Positions 20,680-31,995 of a DNA stretch of 64,000 nucleotides are shown here, piece by piece. Position 1 is the stretch's first letter, and each line of letters opens with the position of its first letter. A model generated the notes under the pieces. It was given only the letters and a program-made list of their open reading frames with translations. It ran no database searches and had not been told where the DNA came from. The translations under genes were made by a program, and so were the position numbers. The DNA is from Ursus arctos (taxonomy: Eukaryota > Chordata > Mammalia > Carnivora > Ursidae): positions 7,516,566-7,580,565 of the forward strand of contig NC_079873.1 of NCBI RefSeq assembly GCF_023065955.2. The letters run 5' to 3'.

Positions 20680-23486
20680 CCAAAATTAAAGCTGAAATCA
20701 ATCAAGCAGAAACCAGAAGTACAGTAGAGCAGATCAACAGGACTAGAAGCTGGTTCTTGGAGAGAATCAATAAAATTGACAGACCACTGGCAAGACTTAT
20801 CCAAAAGAAAAGAGAAAGGACCCAGATTATTAAAATTATGAATGAAAAAGGAGAGGTCACGACGAACACCATTGAAATTGGAAGGATTATTAGAAATTTT
20901 TATCAACAGCTATATGCCAATAAACTAAGCAATCTGGAAGAGATGGAATCCTTCCTGGAAACCTATAAACTACCAAGATTGAAAAAGGAAGAAATTGATT
21001 TCTTAAACAGGCCAATTAATTATGAAGAAATTGAGTCAGTGATAAACAACCTTCCAAATAACAAAACTCCAGGCCCGGACGGTTTTCCTGGGGAATTCTA
21101 CCAAACATTCAAAGAAGAAATAATACCTATTCTCCTAAAGCTATTTCAAAAAATAGAAACAGAAGGAAAGCTACCAAACTCATTCTATGAGGCCAATATT
21201 ACCTTGATCCCCAAACCAGGCAAAGACCCCCTCAAAAAGGAGAATTACAGACCGATTTCCCTAATGAATATGGACGCCAAAATCCTCAACAAGATACTTG
21301 CTAATAGAATCCAACAGTTCATTAAAAGGATTATCCACCACGATCAAGTGGGATTCATACCTGGGATGCAAGCGTGGTTCAATATTCGCAAATCAATCAG
21401 CGTGATACATCATATCAACAAGAAAAGACTCAAGAACCATATGATCCTCTCAATCGATGCCGAAAAAGCATTTGACAAAATACAGCATCCTTTCCTGATT
21501 AAAACCCTTCAGAGTGTAGGAATAGAAGGTACATTTCTCAATCTCATAAAAGCCATCTATGAAAAGCCTACTGCAAATATTATTCTCAATGGAGAAAAGC
21601 TGGAAGCCTTTCCCTTAAGATCAGGAACACGACAAGGATGCCCACTCTCGCCACTATTATTCAACATAGTACTAGAAGTCCTTGCAACAGCAATCAGACA
21701 ACAAAAAGGGATCAAAGGTATTCAAATCGGCCAAGAAGAAGTCAAAATGTCTCTCTTCGCAGACGACATGATACTCTATATGGAAAACCCAAAAGAAGCC
21801 ACTCCCAAACTATTAGAAGTTATAGAGCAATTCAGTAACGTGGCGGGATACAAAATCAATGCTCAGAAATCAGTTGCATTTCTGTACACGAATAACGAGA
21901 ACGAAGAAAGAGAAATCAGGGAATCCATCCCATTTACAATAGCACCAAAAACCATACGTTACCTTGGAATTAACTTAACCAGAGACGTAAAGGACCTTTA
22001 TTCTAGAAACTATAAATCACTCTTAAAAGACATTGAGGAAGACATAAAAAGATGGAAAGATATTCCATGCTCATGGATCGGAAGAATTAACATAGTTAAA
22101 ATGTCCATGCTACCCAGAGCAATCTACACTTTCAATGCTATCCCGATCAAAATACCGAGAACGTTTTTCAAAGAACTGGAACAAATAGTCCTTAAATTTG
22201 TATGGAACCAGAAAAGACCCCGAATCTCCAAGGAACTGTTGAAAAGGAAAAACAAAGCTGGGGGCATCACAATGCCGGATTTCGAGCTGTACTACAAAGC
22301 TGTGATCACAAAGACAGCATGGTACTGGCACAAAAACAGACACATAGACCAATGGAACAGAATAGAGAGCCCAGAAATGGACCCTCAGCTCTTTGGGCAA
22401 CTAATATTTGATAAAGCAGGAAAAAACATCCGGTGGGAAAAAGACAGTCTCTTCAATAAATGGTGCTGGGAAAATTGGACAGCTACATGCAAAAGAATGA
22501 AACTTGACCACTATCTCACACCATACACAAAAATAAACTCCAAATGGATGAAAGACCTCGATGTGAGACAGGAATCCATCAAAATTCTAGAGGAGAACAT
22601 AGGCAGCAACCTCTACGACATCAGCCAAAGCAACCTTTTTCATGACACATCCCCAAAGGCAAGAGAAACAAAAGATAAAATGAATTTATGGGACTTCATC
22701 AAGATTAAAAGTTTCTGCACATCCAAGGAAACAGTCAGAAAAACTAAGAGGCAGCCCACGGAATGGGAGAATATATTTGCAAATGACACTACAGATAAAG
22801 GACTGGTATCCAAGATCTACAAAGAACTTCTCAAACTCAATACACGAGAAACAAATAAACAAATCAAAAAATGGGCAGAAGATATGAACAGACACTTTTC
22901 CAATGAAGACATACAAATGGCTAACAGACACATGAAAAAATGTTCAAAATCATTAGCCATCAAGGAAATTCAAATCAAAACCACACTGAGATACCACCTT
23001 ACGCCAGTTAGAATGGCAAAAATAGACAAGGCAAGAAACAACAATTGTTGGAGAGGATGTGGAGAAAGGGGATCCCTCCTACATTGTTGGTGGGAATGCA
23101 AGTTGGTACAGCCACTCTGGAAAACCGTGTGGAGATCCCTTAAAAAGTTAAAAATTGAGCTACCCTATGATCCAGCCATTGCACTACTGGGTGTTTACCC
23201 CAAAGATACAGACGTAGTGAAGAGAAGGGCCATATGCACCCCAATGTTCATAGCAGCAATGTCCACAATAGCTAAATCGTGGAAGGAGCCGAGATGCCCT
23301 GCAACAGATGACTGGATTAAGAAGTTGTGGTCCATATATACAATGGAATATTACTCAGCAATCAGAAAGAATGAGTTCTCAACATTTGCTACAACATGGA
23401 CGGCACTGGAGGAGATAATGCTTAGTGAAATAAGTCAAGCAGAGAAAGACAACTATCATATGATTTCTCTCATCTATGGAACATAA
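20598..23486 (+). pseudogene. LINE-1 ORF2, reverse transcriptase and C-terminal half, after the frameshift
   Basis: Frame open from 20,598; the first ATG is at 20,676, giving 936 codons to the stop at 23,484-23,486. It contains the linker, the reverse transcriptase palm with catalytic FADD (21,756-21,767; residues 361-364 from that ATG), upstream finger motifs such as [10 protein letters not shown] and RPISLMN, the [14 protein letters not shown] motif, and the C-terminal CX3CX7HX4C Cys/His motif (from 23,046; C791, C795, H803, C808). Everything from here to the stop appears undamaged. Together with the first half, the length is close to the 1275 residues usual for ORF2p, so the shift is the only break I can see. 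Confidence 0.93.
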
Positions 23487-23783
23487 GAACTAGAATGATC
23501 AGTAGGGGAAGAAAGGGATAAAGAAAGGGGGGGTAATCAGAAGGGGGAATGAAACATGAGAGACTATGGACTACGAGAAACAAACTGAGGGCTACAGAGG
23601 GGAGGGGGGTGGGGGAATGGGATAGACCGGTGATGGGTAGTAAGGAGGGCACATATTGCATGGTGCACTGGGTGTTATACACAACTAATGAATCATCGAG
23701 CCTTACATCGAAAACCGGGGATGTACTGTATGGTGACTAACATAATATAATAAAAAATCATTATTAATAAAAAAAAATAAAAT
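23487..23783 (+). terminator. LINE-1 3' UTR, poly(A) signal and tail
   Basis: A G-rich stretch (GGGGAGGGGGGTGGGGG at about 23,600) is typical of L1 3' UTRs and may form a G-quadruplex. An AATAAA signal lies at 23,749-23,754, followed by A-rich tail with AAATA repeats. The last 97 bases before the tail (23,668-23,764) recur identically at 27,494-27,590. Confidence 0.9.
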
Positions 23784-23832
23784 AAAATAAAATGAATAAA
23801 TTTTTAAAAAATAAAAAGAAAACTCCATCAAG
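23784..23832 (+). repeat. right-hand TSDs: L1 copy, SINE tail remainder, outer SINE copy
   Basis: The right L1 TSD (23,784-23,798) is followed by the rest of the outer SINE's A-rich tail (to 23,817) and the outer SINE TSD (23,818-23,832). This reconstructs an unbroken SINE when the L1 is removed. Confidence 0.92.
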
Positions 23833-24161
23833 CTACAGAAAAAATAAAACCACAGCTCTTAAAAGACTGACTCTTTCCATTTGCTAGGCAGGTGTTTCAA
23901 GACCATGTCATTGAGAGTTTCCCTTTTAATGAGATGGCAAATAACCACGCGGGAGGGCAAATCCTCAAAGAGCAATGAAAACAAGCAATTTTACAGCAAT
24001 AATTCTAAACCCCCTCCCCATTTCTCAAGGTCTGAATTTCTTCACTCCTAGCTGCTTAGTTCTCACTTCATTAGCACTGTTTAAAACACCACAGTTGAAT
24101 AACAAAACTAAATGAAAATTTAGAACATTCTTTTAGGAAGGTGAAAATACATCACAATTTT
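23833..24161. other. non-coding, no recognised repeat
   Basis: Short AT-rich stretch, nothing recognised. Confidence 0.4.
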
Positions 24162-24175
24162 CCAAAGTAATTTTT

Positions 24176-24360
24176 TTTAAAGATTTTATTTATTTATGTG
24201 ACAGGGACAGCCAGCAGAGAGGGAACACAAGCAGGGGAAGTGGGAGAGGAAGAAGCAGGCTCATAGCGGAGGAGCCCGATGTGGGACTCGATCTGGAACA
24301 CTGGGATCACGCCCTGAGCCAAAGGAAGCCGCTTAACGACTGCGCTACCCAGGCACCCAG
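24176..24360 (-). mobile_element. SINEC, antisense
   Basis: Antisense SINE with A-rich tail at its left and the GGGTGCCTGGGTAGCGCAGT head at its right. The 14-bp TSD CCAAAGTAATTTTT is present at 24,162-24,175 and 24,361-24,374. Small deletions in the body (for example around 24,205) make it slightly older than the copy at 3,758. Confidence 0.93.
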
Positions 24361-24739
24361 CCAAAGTAATTTTTAATTAACTCTTTAAAACCCAGATCAA
24401 TAACAGTAGTTAGACTACCACATGGTCAGCATTGAGGCTGCCTAGGATTTCTCTTCTTCCCCAACTGGGGTCCCTGACCCAGAGTATAGATGAGGACAGA
24501 GAGAGACATAAAGATAGTCATTCATTTACTTACCAAGTAATATCAGGTAAATGTCATGTGTCAGACACACATTCGTATATTAGGGTAGGTAAGAGCAACT
24601 CAACGGTTGGAAGAATTTCAAAAGTTATGTTTTAGGGAAACATATAAACATATAAACATCCCTGTTACGATGCTATGAGAAGGACACTTCACTTCAGCTC
24701 TGTGGTATTTTTCCCCAAACCCATAGAAGCGCCTTGAAG
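24361..24739. other. non-coding, no recognised repeat
   Basis: Nothing recognised apart from the right SINE TSD. Confidence 0.4.
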
Positions 24740-25002
24740 TCCAATACCGGTTTGCCAGCATGGTTGGATGAGTGCTCTCTTCTGGGCTGCAGGCTTATTG
24801 TCATACCCTCACATGGTGGAAGGGGCCAGGGAGCTCTCTGGGATCTCTTTTACAAGGGCACTAATCCTAACCATGAGGGCTCTGCCCTCCCGACCTAGTC
24901 ACCTCCCAAAGACCTCACTTCCTAATATCACCACAATGGGGGTTAAGATTTCAACGTGTGAAGTTTGAGGGGACACAAACATTCAGATCATTGCAGCTAA
25001 AT
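24740..25002 (-). repeat. MaLR (MLT1-type) LTR fragment, antisense
   Basis: Antisense LTR order: GGGCTGCAGGCTTATTGTCA, CCCTCACATGGTGGAAGGGG, TACAAGGGCACTAATCCTAA and AAGATTTCAACGTGTGAAGT, ending near GGACACAAACATTCAGATCA. This belongs to a different MaLR subgroup from the three copies at 15.8, 30.7 and 40.2 kb. Confidence 0.7.
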
Positions 25003-25039
25003 TGAGTGACATTCTACAAAATATCTGACTAGTACTCCT

Positions 25040-25390
25040 CAAAACTGTGAAAGTCTTGAACAGGAAAGATGGAGAAACTCACAGCCCAGGGGAGCCTAAG
25101 GAGATATGATTACTAAATGCACTAAATGCTTTGGATGGGATCCTAGAACTGAAAGAAGACATTTGTGAAAAAACTAGAGTTTTTAGTTTTTTATAATAAA
25201 GTCTAGAGTTTAGTTAGTAGTAAGGTATGATGTTGGCTTCTTAGTTTTGACAGAAGTACCATGGTAATGGAAGACATCAACATTAGGGAAAATCAGGTGA
25301 AGCATATATAGGATATATCTGTATTCTCTTTGAAACATTTAGTTGATCTAAAATCATTCAAAAATAAGAGTAAAAATATTTAAAAATGCT
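25040..25390 (+). repeat. old L1 (L1M-type) 3' end
   Basis: Contains the phrases ATAATAAAGTCTAGAGTTTA, TTCTTAGTTTTGACAGAAGT, ACCATGGTAATGGAAGACAT and AACATTAGGGAAAATCAGGT, ending in an AAAATCATTCAAAAATAAG tail. I associate these with old mammalian L1 3' UTRs. The exact subfamily is uncertain. Confidence 0.5.
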
Positions 25391-27059
25391 TTTAAAATCC
25401 CCCAAAACAAGAACAACACATTAGTTTTATACAGCAGCCAGAGAAGAAAAAACATGATGAAGAAAAGATCCATCTAAGAAGGACAGAGACAGAGGCAGGA
25501 ACATGCAAAGAGCAACAGACAGATATGGAAGTAAGAGTCCGTATCCTTCTGGTGGGCTCCAGGAGGTGTTCAAGCTCCACTGCCTTGTTATGTGGCTCCC
25601 TGCTATTCTCTTAAGTTACAGGGATCAGAAAAAAGGATAGGTCTTTGAAAGAACTGAGAGACTTGACATAGATTGGAAACATATTGGAGTACTGAGAAAC
25701 TTCTCTTTCTTTTTCTATCTTTAAATGTTAGGTATTTTTTTTCTATGTGATTCTGAAGGCAGATGTGTCAATGAATAGCTTTAGTTTAGCAAGTTTTTCG
25801 GGAACCTTGGACAGACTGATCAGCAAGGTTTTGACACTAAAAGCTGTCATGTGTTATAGAGCTTTTCTTTGAGAATCCCATACTCTCTAGTGTTCCAATG
25901 CCAAAAGGATACATTTACGATTGACCTTGACTTCATCCTAATGGGTACTTCTATTTAGAAATTAATCTAGCTTTTTGTCTGCCTGGGAATACATATAATG
26001 GGAAGCCAAAAAAAGTTTAAAAACTCCCTAAGGTTAGGTTAGGCTTTTACAATTACACATATGAAGACTTTGGGGGTTCTCTTCTTAAAAGGAGTCCCAG
26101 TATTTCACAGAAGCTTCCCTGAGCATTTAACCTCACAGTTAATCGGCAATTAATGCATGCTAAGAATTTCTGCAGACCAGTGTGCACTAACATACATTTT
26201 CCATGGTGTTTTTCCAAAAAGGACTTGAAACCGTATTAACTGTAAGTCTGGACAGTCTTGACAAGGTTAAGTGTGAGATATTAACAGTCAATCAAAAGTA
26301 TTTGATTAGTGTGTGCCCTGAATCAGTCCAAACACGTATTTCATGGATGGGATACTCACACCCAGGTCTCCAAACCTTTTATTGATATTGATCACAGAAT
26401 CCACATGCCGTATTAGATGGAAGAAATCTCCATGTAGAAACTGATTGAGATTTTGGTACTGGTTGGCATGTTGGAAGGGGAAGAGTAGGGACACAGATCT
26501 GCAAAGACATCTCAGGGGACTGCATATTTCATCTTGAATTAGTTTTATATCATAAATGTGAAGTTCTTGTGAGCTTGGGTTTAATCTTTAATGCAGCAAA
26601 TTACATAAACTCTTTAACAAGAGCCAAAGTTCTAAAGTGATCTCTTATATTTGTTTTCCTTTTCCACTGAAACAGCATACCAAATCTGAATCTGATTAAG
26701 TCTGCTGAATTTGTTATCAGTGCTAGGAACTATGTATGCGGTGCAAAAAATTAACTTCACCTAGAAACGTATGTTTAGGTGGTTTTACTCCTAAGAAGTA
26801 CTGCTTAGAAGGACAACAAATCCTGGGAGAGGCCAAACTTAATTTTTCCCAAAAAAGAACTGGGCTGTACGTGGCCTGGAAACAAGACTGAGATTTTGAG
26901 GTGTGAAAACATACAATGACTTTACGGTAAATTATGCTGTCGATGAGGGATGACCTGGTCAGTGTCTGTCAAGCACAGTGCCTGGCACTTAGCATATAAC
27001 TAGCTTTATCCCTATGTATCTATGTATCTACTTATGTATCTAGCTATCTTGTATTTATC
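25391..27059. other. non-coding; degenerate (CTAT)n at the right end
   Basis: About 1.6 kb without recognised gene or dispersed repeat. Bases 27,010-27,055 form an imperfect TATGTATCTA tetranucleotide array. Confidence 0.4.
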
Positions 27060-27062
27060 TCA

Positions 27063-27264
27063 AAGTTTCTCAACCTTAGCACTACTGACATTTTTGGATC
27101 AGAGAGTTCTTTGTTATGTGTGTGTGTATGAGGGGAAGGGGGCTCTCCTGTGCATTGTGGGATGTTGAGCACCACCCCTGGCCTGCACCTGGTAGATAGC
27201 AGTAGCACTCCCTCTCCCAGCTGTGACAACCAAATATGTGTCCAGATATTGCCAAATGTTCCCT

Positions 27265-27308
<44 letters not shown>

Positions 27309-27345
27309 TATGTGTCCCAGTATTTCCCCCAGGTAAGAACCACTG
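27063..27345. repeat. MER20 DNA transposon with embedded (GT)n
   Basis: Begins AGTTTCTCAACCTTAGCACT and ends CCCCAGGTAAGAACCACTG, the terminal inverted repeat pair of MER20. Internal order: CTCTCCTGTGCATTGTGGGA, CAGATATTGCCAAATGTTCC. A pure GT tract at about 27,263-27,305 has grown inside it, so the repeat expanded after insertion. Confidence 0.75.
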
Positions 27346-27479
27346 TTCACCTCTATCTCTACTCTAATGTCTAATTCCTAATCTCTAATCTCTAAACATC
27401 TACATGCCTATAGGAGAAACAAACGAATGAACAGATTTTACTGTAGAATCTCCAGGCTTCAACCTGGCATGATCAATTG
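27346..27479. other. short unassigned spacer
   Basis: Nothing recognised; ends in the left TSD of the next element. Confidence 0.4.
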
Positions 27480-27493
27480 AGAAAGTGTGCGAG

Positions 27494-27603
27494 CTGGGTG
27501 TTATACACAACTAATGAATCATCGAGCCTTACATCGAAAACCGGGGATGTACTGTATGGTGACTAACATAATATAATAAAAAATCATTATAAAAAAAAAA
27601 GAA
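27494..27603 (+). mobile_element. ultra-short young LINE-1 tail insertion
   Basis: 97 bases of L1 3' end plus an A tail, flanked by the 14-bp TSD AGAAAGTGTGCGAG at 27,480-27,493 and 27,604-27,617. By direct reading, all 97 bases are identical to 23,668-23,764 of the near-intact L1. It includes the AATAAA signal. It represents a severely 5'-truncated retrotransposition by the same recent subfamily. Confidence 0.95.
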
Positions 27604-27617
27604 AGAAAGTGTGCGAG

Positions 27618-28384
27618 AGCAGTGGGATTTATTGCATATGACAATATGTATCTATTATAATCATAAACTATCATACTGTGTAATAAATGCAAGAGCATTT
27701 GTTGGGATGCCTTGTGCTTCCCTCCTCTATGCCTTCTATCTGTTACTTGTACATACCAGGTAGCAACAAACTGTTTCTGTGCCCACTGTCTTCAGATACC
27801 GCCTAGAACACATAACTCAATTATTTTTGCTGAATCAAGTTAGTAAACTTGATTAGCAAATCAAAATCATTCAAAAACAAAGCTTATTCGATATATGAAG
27901 TAGGTTTTTTGAGGGGAAAATGGGATTTTTTTAATTTAAAAAGTGTTTCTGTACATATCAAGAGATGAGCCCTAGCTAATTCTGACCACAGAAATTGAAA
28001 AAAAAAAAAAGGGGGACCAAAGAGATTTGATTTTGAAAGCGAAGAGAGTTGTGTCCTACTTCCCATCTGCGAGATAAGGAAAAGGCAGCTTTGTGGGGTG
28101 CACTGTCCCATTAGCCCAGTGGCTTGCACATAGTTGGTACTCAAGCATTACCATCTACAATAAATCAGGGTACATATTTAAGAATACTTAACTATTATCA
28201 TTTCATATTAAGCTTAATCATAAACAAGACCATAATTAGAACACCTTGGGCCATTTTCTTTGAACCAAAATCCCTAAGTCTGTTTTCTCATTATGTATCA
28301 GACTCCTCTGCACCACAGCTGAGTAGAACGGAGACATTCAACTAGGAAGTAGACAGATGACTTTCAGCATGCCATTAAAACTCT
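27618..28384. other. non-coding, AT-rich, no recognised repeat
   Basis: AT-rich sequence with a short A tract near 27,998. No gene or dispersed repeat recognised. Confidence 0.4.
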
Positions 28385-28505
28385 TTGAGGCTCTCTGATT
28401 CCATCATCTGTAAAAAGGGAGGGATACTAATTTCTCTCTCTTAAGTTTTCTCTGAGGACGAAATGAGATCAATAAGAGCAAGTGCCCTAATATAAATGTT
28501 TAGTC
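28385..28505 (+). repeat. MIR SINE fragment
   Basis: Sense MIR order: GAGGCTCTCTGATTCCATCA, TCATCTGTAAAAAGGGAGGG, TTCTCTGAGGACGAAATGAG and a degenerate GTGCCCTAATATAAATGTT. Confidence 0.65.
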
Positions 28506-28969
28506 ATTTGCTTGATGCCCTGGAGACTAGCTTCCATGGTCAACAGTTATGAACGCAGTAGCAAAATTAATTTCCCCCTGAGCTTGAATCAAGAATGTAT
28601 ATGTGAAAACCTGCTGAAAGAGTCAAACATGATACAAATGTAGGTAAAGAGTTGGCAGAGTATGCCCTACTCTCCTTAAAGTCGCCCTAGCTCTAAACAG
28701 GAGAAGGGTGCACTTGAAAATTATCTGATTCCCTTTTAACCATGATCACTGTTTCAGGGCCCCCAGGCCATCTAATCCCAGGAGGTGGACAGACTGAAGA
28801 CCTGAAGTCAGGACTGAAGTGTCTGTCCAGAGCCACCCTGGCTCACCTGGCTTACTGACCCTTGTCTAACTCCCCGAACATGGTGGACTTGACTATTCCC
28901 TCCTGAGCTGGGTACTTCCATTAACTCAACGCCTCATTCACTCCCTCCCTCATTCATTCACTCATTCTT
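28506..28969. other. non-coding, CATTCA-rich right end
   Basis: No gene recognised. The end (28,930-28,968) is a short imperfect CATTCACTCC array. Confidence 0.4.
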
Positions 28970-28981
28970 CTCTGATGAACT

Positions 28982-29221
28982 TACTTACTTACTTAGCTAC
29001 TTACTTACTTACTTTATTTATTTATTTAACATTTTGTTTATTTGAGACAGAAACAGCATGCACACAAGCCAGCAGCAGGTGGGGGTGGGGGGGACAGAGG
29101 GAGAGGGAGAAGCAGACTCCCTGCTGAGCAGGGAGCCTGATGCAGCACTTGATCCCAGGACCCTGAGATCATGACCTGAGCCAAAAGCAGATGCTTAACC
29201 GCCTGAGCCACCCAGGCGCTC
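28982..29221 (-). mobile_element. SINEC with (AAGT)n tail, antisense
   Basis: Its tail, read on the plus strand, is an expanded TTAC/ACTT tetranucleotide array (28,982-29,015) followed by TTTATTTATTTATTTAAC. The head ends GAGCCACCCAGGCGC on the right. The TSD CTCTGATGAACT lies at 28,970-28,981 and 29,222-29,233. Subtype resembles the older form with GAGATCATGACCTGAGCC. Confidence 0.93.
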
Positions 29222-29275
29222 CTCTGATGAACTATATTTAAATTATAGTAAAACAATGACACTGAGTGAATGTAT

Positions 29276-29420
29276 GTGTGAATCAGATATATATATATAC
29301 ACTTATATCTGGTTATATATATATCTGGTTATATATATATGATATATATATGTATATAGATATACATGTATGTGTATGTAAGTATATATATATATATATC
29401 TGATTCACACACACACACAC
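29276..29420. repeat. AT-rich palindrome with non-repetitive stem ends
   Basis: The segment starting GTGTGAATCAGATATATATA near 29,276 is the inverse of ATATCTGATTCACAC near 29,396-29,410. That gives a stem of about 23 bases around an AT-rich centre with CTGGTTATATAT repeats. An (AC)n tail follows. Confidence 0.85.
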
Positions 29421-30652
29421 ACGTTAAATACACATGTTATGGGACATAAGAAGCATCCAACTAAGATGTTCCTGGAATTTAATGAAAAAAAGATTATGAG
29501 GAAGAGCCTTCTGCAAGTCTTTGTTGAAGGACATCTAATCTGGTCTTTGAGGCATGGACAGAATTTGGGCATAAGAAGAGAGTGGCTTTATAGGTGTTCA
29601 TTTTATAAAAATTTGTTAAGCTGAACATATACGTTTAACTTCAAAACATTTTGGCAGACACTTTCGTCATTGTGTTTCTAAAGTTCGCACTCTATTCTCT
29701 GCTCTTCTGACCATTCCAGAATATGGTATCTGAAATATATATTTTAATTACGCTAACAAAATTATTCTGTCAAACCACTGCTAACAATAATTGGGGTGTA
29801 CTGATGAAATGGAAAACTAGGATTGGGATTCATCCATCTAAGTCATCTAAAACCCTGAAACCGAGATAATTTTCCCAAAGAAATAGAATCTATAGCTTTC
29901 TTTGCCTTCTTTGACTCAATATTTCCCCTTGTAACATATGGATAATATTATTTGTCTCCCTGAGGTGTGTGGCTATTATGGGAGTTACTAGGGCAATTTG
30001 TTCAAGTACTTTAATGAATCCAATGTATTTGAGATCAGTTCAGAAGATCTTTCTTCCATGGGCAGGCTGACCAAGGGTTCAGAGACTAGTTCATCCATCA
30101 CAGTATAAAGGGCCATAGCAGGCTCTACCCAATGGGTGGAGGGTGAACTACTCACCCACTGTCCCTTCGGGGAAATTGACAACTAGGTTGGTGAGTGGCT
30201 TGGAGGTCCAGGGATGGCTGTGGAAAGGACAAAGAAGGAGCAGTCGAGTGAGATACAGAAGAGAGAAAGTCCAGGTATCAAATGAGAAAATGGTTCACTC
30301 GCTGGTGACCTTGGAGGGCAAGAGATTAGGAATCAGAGGATCTAGGGGTTAAGCTTAAATATGGGGATTTGTATATTCTAGTTACGTTTCAAAATCAACT
30401 TACAATAAGTGACACAGACAAAACAGAACCGTTAAAATAAGAAAAAAAGAACAAGAACAAAATAATAAACCAAGGGCAGCAGCTGGATTAGAGACAAGTC
30501 AGCAGAGTTATTACAACTGAACTCCAAGAGCCCCAGTAGCTAAGGCAGAAAAGGAAATAAGACAAATAATCTAGTTCACGTGATATAAAGAAAGAGACAA
30601 ACATTTTATATGTTACTAGCATCAAGACATAGATACGTTATTCAATGGATCT
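29421..30652. other. non-coding, no recognised repeat
   Basis: About 1.2 kb with no gene or repeat recognised. Open frames of 61-69 codons overlap on opposite strands around 30.0-30.35 kb and lack signatures. Confidence 0.4.
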
Positions 30653-31140
30653 TGTGGTAGGCAAAATAACGGTTCCCCCAAGGATATTCATGTCCTAAAC
30701 CCCAGACCTGTGAATGTCACCTTACATAGCAAAAGGGACCTTATAGATATTATCAAGTTAAGAGTCTTGAGATGGAGAGATTCTCCTAAATTATCCTGGT
30801 GGGCCCAATGTAATCACAAAGGTCCTTATACGGAAAAGAAATAAGTCAGAGGGGCATGGTCCGATGGAGATGTTGCTATGGAAGCAGAGGTCTCAGAGAT
30901 GCCATTGCGAGAAGGGAGCCACGAGTCAAAGAATGCAGGTGGCCTCTAAGAGCTGAAAAAGGCAAGGAAACAGATTCTCTCCTAGAACCTCCAGAAAGCA
31001 CCACGTTTGCTGAAACCTTGATTTTAGCCTAGTGAGATCTATTTTTGGACTTCTGACCTCCAAAACTGTAAGATAATAAGTTTATGTTTTTTCAAGGCAC
31101 TAAATTTATGATAATTTGTTACAACCACAAGAGAAAAGAA
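30653..31140 (+). repeat. MaLR (MLT1-type) solo LTR
   Basis: Begins TGTGGTAGGCAAAATAACGG and ends near TTTGTTACAACCACAAGAG. Shares with the copy at 15,841 the blocks TGGTGGGCCCAATGTAATCA, CAGATTCTCTCCTAGAACCT and AACTGTAAGATAATAAGTTT. No internal ERVL sequence is adjacent. Confidence 0.75.
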
Positions 31141-31429
31141 GTGCAGATTTTTAAATAATGGGCCAAGAGGAAAATCACTGAAATGTAACTTTTAAGTCAC
31201 TTCAGTTGGGAGTAAAAATAATATTGCTGAGTTATATAACTTTCTGGTGAGGCTGACTAGATACAAGAATAAAGATGATAGAATTTGGAGTGATTTCTAA
31301 GCCAGATAGTTCAAAATCCATCTGAGGTTATGGTGAACAAGTGGAATTCTTAAGTCCTTCTCTAATCCTGCTAAACAGATTCTGTGGCTAGGACCCGGGA
31401 ATCTATATTTTTAACAAGCATCTATATTA
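31141..31429. other. unassigned spacer
   Basis: Nothing recognised. Confidence 0.4.
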
Positions 31430-31995
31430 CTTATCATTGCTGTAAACAAATTACCACACATTTAGCAGCTCAAAACAACACCCATTTTATTATTTCACAG
31501 CTTCTGTGGGTAGGAAATTGGGGCATGCCTTAGATGGTACCTCTGTTTTAGGGTCTTATAAGGCTGTAGTCAATTTGCCAGCTGGGGATGGGACCTCATC
31601 TGAAGGTCCAACTAGGGAAGGATCCACTTCTAAGCTCATGCAGGTTGTTAAGAAAATTCAGTTATTTAAGGGCTGTTTGACTGAAGTCCTAGGTTCCTTG
31701 CTGGCTGTTGGTTGGAGAATGCCCTCAGTACCTTTTCATATGGGCCTCTCCAACATGGCAGCTTGCCTTATCAAAGCCAGCAAGAAAGAGAGCCCACTAG
31801 CAAGACAGGGGTTACAATCTTAGTAATGTAATCATGGACATGGCATCGCATTACCTTAGCCATATTGTTTTGGTTAAAAGCAAGTCCCAGGTCCCACCTG
31901 CATTTGAGGGAGAGGATTATACAATGGGGAGAATGCCAGGAAAAAAAAAAGTCAATGGGGGGGGGTCTTAGAATCTGTCCACCATGGCATCCCAG
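31430..31995 (-). repeat. LTR-like (MaLR/ERVL-type) fossil, antisense
   Basis: The phrases ATTACCACACATTTAGCAGC, TTATTATTTCACAGCTTCTG, GATGGGACCTCATCTGAAGG and CCTCTCCAACATGGCAGCTT occur in the order seen in the reverse complement of a common mammalian ERVL-class LTR. An A tract followed by a G tract near 31,950-31,970 is secondary. Subfamily is uncertain, and the coding frame 31,506-31,823 is fortuitous. Confidence 0.5.

Larger units (their letters stand above)
17981..23783 (+). mobile_element. nearly full-length LINE-1, young
   Basis: Order is 5' UTR, ORF1, a 72-base spacer, ORF2, 3' UTR and an A-rich tail (AAATA repeats), flanked by a perfect 15-bp TSD. Without the inserted SINE it is about 5.6 kb. 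One frameshift in ORF2 is the only obvious coding lesion. Its 3' terminus is identical over 97 bases to the tail at 27,494-27,590, so the subfamily was active recently. Whether it still mobilises depends on the frameshift, which would split ORF2p between the endonuclease and reverse-transcriptase domains. Confidence 0.95.

Noticed and set aside
27044..27374. Thr/His- or Val/Cys-rich frames around the (GT)n tract
   Set aside because: Artefacts of a dinucleotide repeat within MER20.
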